Shown one piece after another: positions 5,801 through 8,780 of a stretch of DNA of 8,780 bases. The stretch's first letter is position 1; each line of letters opens with the position of its first letter. Below the pieces are notes generated by a model. That model saw nothing but the letters and a program-made list of their open reading frames with translations, ran no database searches and was not told the origin of the DNA. A program made the position numbers and the translations under genes. Source of the DNA: Alphaproteobacteria bacterium (GTDB lineage: Bacteria; Pseudomonadota; Alphaproteobacteria; Sneathiellales; Sneathiellaceae); NCBI GenBank assembly GCA_006226265.1, contig SBHH01000079.1:1-8780 (forward strand), read 5' to 3'.

Positions 5801-8780
5801 ATCAGCGTACCATAGGTGTAATGCTGATGATCGAAGGCATCCAGCATGGCGCCGCGCAAGGATTTGAGATAGCCGCCAAGCGTCATGTCATTGCCGATAT
5901 AGCTTCGGATCGGCAGAAGATTGACGCAATGGCCGACAACGCCTTCCATCTCGCGCGCCGATTGACCGGAGGAGGTCATGCCGATTACCATGTCATGCTG
6001 TCCGGTCAGGCGATAGACATAGAGATTGAAGGCCGCAAACAGAATGTTCACAAAGGTACATTTTTCGCGGGTGCAGACGGCGCGAAGCCCCTTGGCAACC
6101 TCCGCGTTGATCAGGCTGTCGATCCGCGCCCCGTTTGAGGTTTTGAGCGAGGGATGCGGCCGGTCCGTCGGGAAATCAAGGGTTGGGACATTGCCGCTGA
6201 ACTTGTCGAGCCAGTATTTTTCGGATTCTTCGAATTCATGGCTGAGCTGCCATTGCCGTTCGACCCGGGCATAGTCGATGATGCTCTGGGCGGGGCCGAG
6301 GTCGGGTTCAGTCCCTTGCCGAAGCGCCGTGTAGAAGGCGCCGACATCGTGCATGATGACGTCAATCGACCAGCCGTCGCAGACGATATGATGCGCGGTG
6401 ATGATCAGCGCATGGCTGTCCTTTTCCTGCGTCACCAACTGGGCGCGAACGTACGGCCCGTTGATATGATCGAAGGGAATATTTACTTCGTCCTTCAGGA
6501 TCTGCGCCATCTTTTCTTTGCGCGCCACTTTGTCAAGGCCGGAAAGATCGACATGCGGAATCTCGATTTCAAGGTCCGGTCCGATCAGCATTTCCATGCC
6601 ATCGGGCGTGAAGCGGCTGCGAAGGGCATCATGGCGCTGGAAGGTGCGTTTCACGGCCTCCCGGATCGCAGCAGTATCGAGGACCCCCTTCATCCAGAGT
6701 GTGACGGATTCATTATAGGCGGTGGAGGCGGCCGGATTGATCAGCGTCGCCATCCAGATTTCTTTCTGGGATTCCGTGGTCGGAATACTGATCGCCGCAA
6801 GGTCGAGCGGTCCGTCCGGCGCCCGGCGCGTGGGATCGGTCAGGACAGGCGGCGGGCTCAAAAGGGCAGGCGCAAGCGGCGCGATCGCGGCGCTGTCCGC
6901 ATCTTCCGCGAAGAAACCGGCGCTTAACAGCTCATCTGCCGATTCCTTGAAGGCGCGGATCAGATAATCGATATCCTCATCCGTATGCGAGGCGGTCAGG
7001 TAGCTCGGGAAATCCTCAAGGATGAAGACGCCCTTTTCACGCAAATGCGCAAACAGCAGATGGCCATACTTCTTCGGATCCTCCACCCGGACATACATGA
7101 GGGAGCCGCAGTTGACCATGCGGATCGGCACCTTTTTCTCGCGGAAATAGCTGTCCACGGCGGAGGCCAGACGGTCGCCCTTGGCATTGATGACTTTCCA
7201 GAAGAAGGAGGGCTGCGATTTGAAATAGCTCAGCATAGCCTTCACGCTCGCCATGGCGAGTGGATGACGCACGAAGGTTCCGGCAAAGAAGGTCACCGGC
7301 TTTTCCGGGAAACTGTCATCGCCGTAATTCCATTGGCCACCGTCGAAGGTATCCATGAACTCGGCCTTGCCGGAAACGACGCCAACGGGCATGCCACCGC
7401 CGACGACCTTGCCGTAGGTTACGAGATCGGCCTCAACGCCATAAAACTCCTGCGCCCCGCGCGGACCGAACCGGAAACCGGTCACCACTTCGTCAAAGAC
7501 AAAGAGGGTCAGGGAGCGTTCCGTGATCTGGCGGATTTCGCGGATAAATTCGCGCGGCTGGAATTCCGGGCGGCGGCTCTGGACCGGCTCGACAATCACG
7601 GCGGCAAGCTCGGGCGCCAGACGGCGGATAATTTCGAGCGATTCATCCGTGCCATAGGGCAGGACGATCATATCGCCCGCGGCACGTTTCGGAATACCCG
7701 GCGCCATCGGCAGCGATTTCAGCGTGCCGTTTGAATTGACACCGCGCACCAGCACCTCATCGAAGTTGCCATGATAATCGCGGGCGAACATGACGATCTT
7801 GTCCCGGCCGGTCACGGTACGGGCAAGGCGCATGACCGCCTGCACGGCTTCCGAACCGGTACAGACGAAGCTCGTCCGCTCGTTTCCGGTTACTTCGCAG
7901 AATAGCTTGGCAGCCTCCATCGCGGCGGGGGATTGCGGCCCGACCTCGAAGCCTTTGTTGAGCTGATCGGTCACGGCATTTACGACAATTTCCGGTGAAT
8001 GACCGAGAAATCCCGGGCCGAAGCCGTTCAGGATATCGATATATTCATTACCGTCGACGTCGAGCAGGCGGGAGCCTTTCGATTTCACCGTGACGATCTG
8101 ATAAACGATTTCCTTCCAGAGCCGGTTGAAGCCCGATGCGGTGCGCGGATCGGCATGATAGCGCCGGTAATCGGCCGTCATCTGTTTCGATGTCGGCGTC
8201 TTCGCGTTATAGCGTTTGATCAGGTTTTCGATATGCGCTTTCTGGCGTGGGGTGAGTTCACCGTCGCCTGTACTTCGGGAGATATTCGTCGTCGGGGCCG
8301 AGACTTCGGAAAGCTCGATCCCCTCAACAACTGTCTTGGTGGCGCCATCCATGTCCTTGCCGGTCATCGGGGAGATCTTGTCCGGCAGGGCATTGGCATC
8401 GAGATGCTTGATCAGGTCGTTGAGAGACTGGAATTCGTCGATCAGCTGGCGAAGCGTGATAGCAACGCCAAACACATCGCGGATTTCCTTGCCCACCTGC
8501 GTCAGCAGAAGGGAATCGAAGCCAAGCTCCAGGAAGGAAGCCGAGCTGTCCAGTTCCTCCACATCAAGACCGGAAAGTTCGCTCAACACCTCTTTAAGGC
8601 GAGTTTCCGTACTGTCACTTGACGCAGGCGCAACCTCGATCACCTCGGCTTTCGCGTCAATCGGCGCATCCAGCGCGACCGAACCTGCCGAAATGACATT
8701 CGGCTCAACCCAGAAGCGTTTCCTCTGGAACGGATAGGGAGGAAGGGCAATACGTTTGCGGCTCAGTCCTTCCGGAAGGA
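2830..8780 (-). CDS. Hybrid polyketide/nonribosomal peptide synthase with embedded aminotransferase and terminal thioesterase (5' part outside window)
   Basis: This is the C-terminal 1,980 or so residues of a multimodular synthase; the frame is open to the right edge. Residue numbers here and in the domain entries count from the GTG codon at 8643, which is internal rather than a true start: in-frame upstream residues include LPPYPFQRKRFW, the conserved tail after a PKS acyltransferase. Domain order is AT tail (8644-8780), ACP (5-85), class III aminotransferase (150-575), condensation (612-1055), adenylation (1075-1580), PCP (1588-1660), thioesterase (1675-1937). All key catalytic residues seen are intact. 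The order up to the PCP matches MycA/ItuA of mycosubtilin and iturin and McyE of microcystin, where the aminotransferase makes a beta-amino acyl chain. The predicted job is to aminate a beta-ketoacyl chain, couple it to one amino acid (code reads glycine) and release it. A proline/alanine-rich linker (about 575-612) joins aminotransferase and condensation domains. The TAA stop lies inside a terminator stem. Architecture is certain; product structure is inferred. Confidence 0.97.
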   Translation of the reverse strand, partial: LPEGLSRKRIALPPYPFQRKRFWVEPNVISAGSVALDAPIDAKAEVIEVAPASSDSTETRLKEVLSELSGLDVEELDSSASFLELGFDSLLLTQVGKEIRDVFGVAITLRQLIDEFQSLNDLIKHLDANALPDKISPMTGKDMDGATKTVVEGIELSEVSAPTTNISRSTGDGELTPRQKAHIENLIKRYNAKTPTSKQMTADYRRYHADPRTASGFNRLWKEIVYQIVTVKSKGSRLLDVDGNEYIDILNGFGPGFLGHSPEIVVNAVTDQLNKGFEVGPQSPAAMEAAKLFCEVTGNERTSFVCTGSEAVQAVMRLARTVTGRDKIVMFARDYHGNFDEVLVRGVNSNGTLKSLPMAPGIPKRAAGDMIVLPYGTDESLEIIRRLAPELAAVIVEPVQSRRPEFQPREFIREIRQITERSLTLFVFDEVVTGFRFGPRGAQEFYGVEADLVTYGKVVGGGMPVGVVSGKAEFMDTFDGGQWNYGDDSFPEKPVTFFAGTFVRHPLAMASVKAMLSYFKSQPSFFWKVINAKGDRLASAVDSYFREKKVPIRMVNCGSLMYVRVEDPKKYGHLLFAHLREKGVFILEDFPSYLTASHTDEDIDYLIRAFKESADELLSAGFFAEDADSAAIAPLAPALLSPPPVLTDPTRRAPDGPLDLAAISIPTTESQKEIWMATLINPAASTAYNESVTLWMKGVLDTAAIREAVKRTFQRHDALRSRFTPDGMEMLIGPDLEIEIPHVDLSGLDKVARKEKMAQILKDEVNIPFDHINGPYVRAQLVTQEKDSHALIITAHHIVCDGWSIDVIMHDVGAFYTALRQGTEPDLGPAQSIIDYARVERQWQLSHEFEESEKYWLDKFSGNVPTLDFPTDRPHPSLKTSNGARIDSLINAEVAKGLRAVCTREKCTFVNILFAAFNLYVYRLTGQHDMVIGMTSSGQSAREMEGVVGHCVNLLPIRSYIGNDMTLGGYLKSLRGAMLDAFDHQHYTYGTLIKNLKIHRDPSRVMLTPIVFNFDNGIDLSAMKFGGLETEFVANPRSQEHFEIFLSILDDRSKVGMEWSYNTDLFEDATIRQHIKGFHDLLAEIADSPDVTIDRLISGLDAKRPESGAPKINTYRDFPADLGVHQLFEKMAAETPDAIAVTLPASEKTAEETLSYGELNARANRLAHMLASKGIKAGDLVTLCVERNLNILVGMLGILKAGAAYVPLDPHFPPDRLSYMIADSKSKALVTEADILPNLGANGIANICLDRDAKDLAAQSDANPAAANMDADPLAYVIYTSGSTGKPKGVEVRHRGVVNFLTSMAETPGFTKDDRLLAVTTISFDIAVLELFLPLSVGGSLLLSRQEDTYDGDRLARLIEDHGITMLQATPATWRLLLDSGWQGNEQLTALCGGEALLQELGARLVHKCKALWNMYGPTETTIWSTVAKIDPDTIAIAIGQPIANTEVYILNADMRPVPRGVPGELYIGGEGLARGYLDQPEMTAERFVAHPFSDAKGARIYRTGDLARWLPSGDLECLGRVDRQVKVRGYRIELGEIESALEELDGIQQAAVIAREETPGDQRLIGYVVQEPGNVFSDSDILEKLGERLPKYMIPSVVAPIDEMPLTPNRKVNYRELPKVDLNLVARDETRPTTKLEEELVEIWRKVLNIDNIGVHADFFELGGHSLLAVRLFHQIRQKYSLDLPISTLFMNPTVQTLAEKLGEDLNRKSESEEEDWSTTTVIHPGGSGRPVFIVCGKGGNALELWALGQALGKNRPVIGLQTRGILGHTPRESIEEMAAEHIKYIRGHQESGPYHIAGYSGGGLTAFEIARQLQNRGEKVAFVGIIDTWAPGFHPSFESEPVQRLMYEISKLRKEGVGVFMNRLKAKIRNSGLSVRGTRLLTRLSPYRYRLRMLEADWLKSANRYQGGAYNGSITLFRSSPQTLYEEHIHEFKPTYGWEKFVEREIYEVQLVGNHLDILSDDVVENLAHAIERQIEIAEK
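2833..3621 (-). other. Type I thioesterase domain (domain of the synthase)
   Basis: This alpha/beta-hydrolase domain has the nucleophile elbow GYSGGG with S1757 (codon 3373-3375), an aspartate in GIIDTWAPG (D1784) and a histidine in VGNHLDIL (H1912). It ends the protein and should release the finished chain by hydrolysis or cyclisation. Confidence 0.92.
3664..3882 (-). other. Peptidyl carrier protein domain (domain of the synthase)
   Basis: DFFELGGHSLLAVRL carries the phosphopantetheine serine S1622. The GGHSL form is typical of NRPS carriers. This is the only carrier after the adenylation domain, so one amino acid is added here. Confidence 0.95.
3904..5421 (-). other. Adenylation domain, predicted glycine-specific (domain of the synthase)
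   Basis: Core motifs A1 to A10 are present, including LSYGEL, YTSGSTGKPKG (1234-1244), NMYGPTETTIW, YRTGDLARW, GRVDRQVKVRGYRIE and NRKVNY with catalytic K1567. Aligning by eye to GrsA gives the pocket D1280, I1281, L1284, Q1323, L1346, G1348, M1370, I1378, W1379, K1567, i.e. DILQLGMIWK. This differs at one place from the glycine code DILQLGLIWK as I remember it. Confidence 0.88.
5479..6810 (-). other. Condensation domain (domain of the synthase)
   Basis: The active-site motif HHIVCDG (residues 751-757) is a complete HHxxxDG. The opening TESQKEIWMA corresponds to core motif C1. It should join the beta-amino acyl chain on the ACP to the amino acid on the following PCP. No epimerisation domain is present. 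Confidence 0.92.
6919..8196 (-). other. Class III PLP aminotransferase domain, glutamate-1-semialdehyde aminotransferase-like (domain of the synthase)
   Basis: FVFDEVVTGFRFG supplies the pyridine-nitrogen aspartate (D384), and LVTYGKVVGGGMPVG supplies the Schiff-base lysine (K412). The lead-in LTPRQKAHIENLI and the phrase VDGNEYIDILNGFGPG closely resemble the embedded aminotransferases of the MycA and McyE type, which aminate a beta-keto thioester on the adjacent ACP. The amino donor cannot be told from sequence. Confidence 0.93.
8389..8631 (-). other. Acyl carrier protein domain (domain of the synthase)
   Basis: The motif FLELGFDSLLLTQ carries the phosphopantetheine serine S44 (codon 8512-8514). 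The DSL form is typical of polyketide carriers, in contrast to the HSL of the downstream peptidyl carrier. It should hold the beta-ketoacyl chain that the next domain aminates. Confidence 0.93.
8644..8780 (-). other. Tail of a PKS acyltransferase region (domain of the synthase)
   Basis: The translated frame contains LPPYPFQRKRFWVEP, the typical post-AT linker motif (LPTYPFQRxRYW) of type I polyketide synthases. It implies KS and AT domains just outside the window. Only about 35 residues separate it from the carrier protein, leaving no room for KR, DH, ER or methyltransferase domains. Confidence 0.8.

Noticed and set aside
8641..8643. GTG as the start codon of the synthase (1937-residue protein)
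   Set aside because: The frame stays open to the right edge and encodes a recognisable post-AT motif upstream, so this GTG is internal.
5542..8737. Long plus-strand open frames opposite the synthase (for example 6154-6927, 6985-7734, 7999-8622)
   Set aside because: They are antisense shadows of a GC-rich coding gene: no recognisable domains, no good ribosome binding sites, and every region is explained by an intact domain on the other strand.

Overview
The window shows the end of a secondary-metabolite gene cluster in a bacterium, probably Gram-negative. The evidence is compact bacterial gene packing, Shine-Dalgarno-led starts, and a G+C content that looks moderately high in the synthase gene and clearly lower around 1782-2780. 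An alphaproteobacterial host is my guess from codon use and style; nothing in the sequence proves it.

Layout from left to right: (1) The 3' part of a flavin-dependent monooxygenase gene on the + strand, cut by the left edge, ends at 850. (2) A phytanoyl-CoA-dioxygenase-type Fe(II)/2-oxoglutarate oxygenase lies on the - strand (894-1775) and converges on it. (3) An AT-rich divergent intergenic region (1776-1965) has candidate back-to-back promoters sharing one -35 region. (4) A membrane protein of the CPBP (CAAX protease/Abi) fold lies on the + strand (1966-2778); most of its family catalytic residues are replaced. (5) A perfect 14-bp hairpin terminator (2806-2837) is shared with the convergent synthase gene and contains that gene's stop codon. 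(6) The dominant feature is the 3' part of a giant hybrid polyketide/nonribosomal peptide synthase gene on the - strand (2830 to beyond 8780). It reads, in protein order: end of a PKS acyltransferase region, acyl carrier protein, class III PLP aminotransferase, condensation, adenylation, peptidyl carrier protein, thioesterase.

Working model (inference): the PKS part, mostly outside the window, makes a beta-ketoacyl chain. With no room for reducing domains between AT and ACP, the keto group stays unreduced. The embedded aminotransferase turns it into a beta-amine. The last module, whose adenylation pocket reads as the glycine code DILQLGMIWK, extends it by one glycine, and the thioesterase releases the product. 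This is the mycosubtilin/iturin (MycA) and microcystin (McyE) style of PKS-aminotransferase-NRPS architecture, but here it ends after one amino acid in a thioesterase. The two oxygenases could tailor the product, and the degenerate CPBP protein could serve self-protection or another membrane role; neither is shown. No tRNA, rRNA, CRISPR array, insertion sequence, MbtH-like gene, phosphopantetheinyl transferase or transporter is visible.
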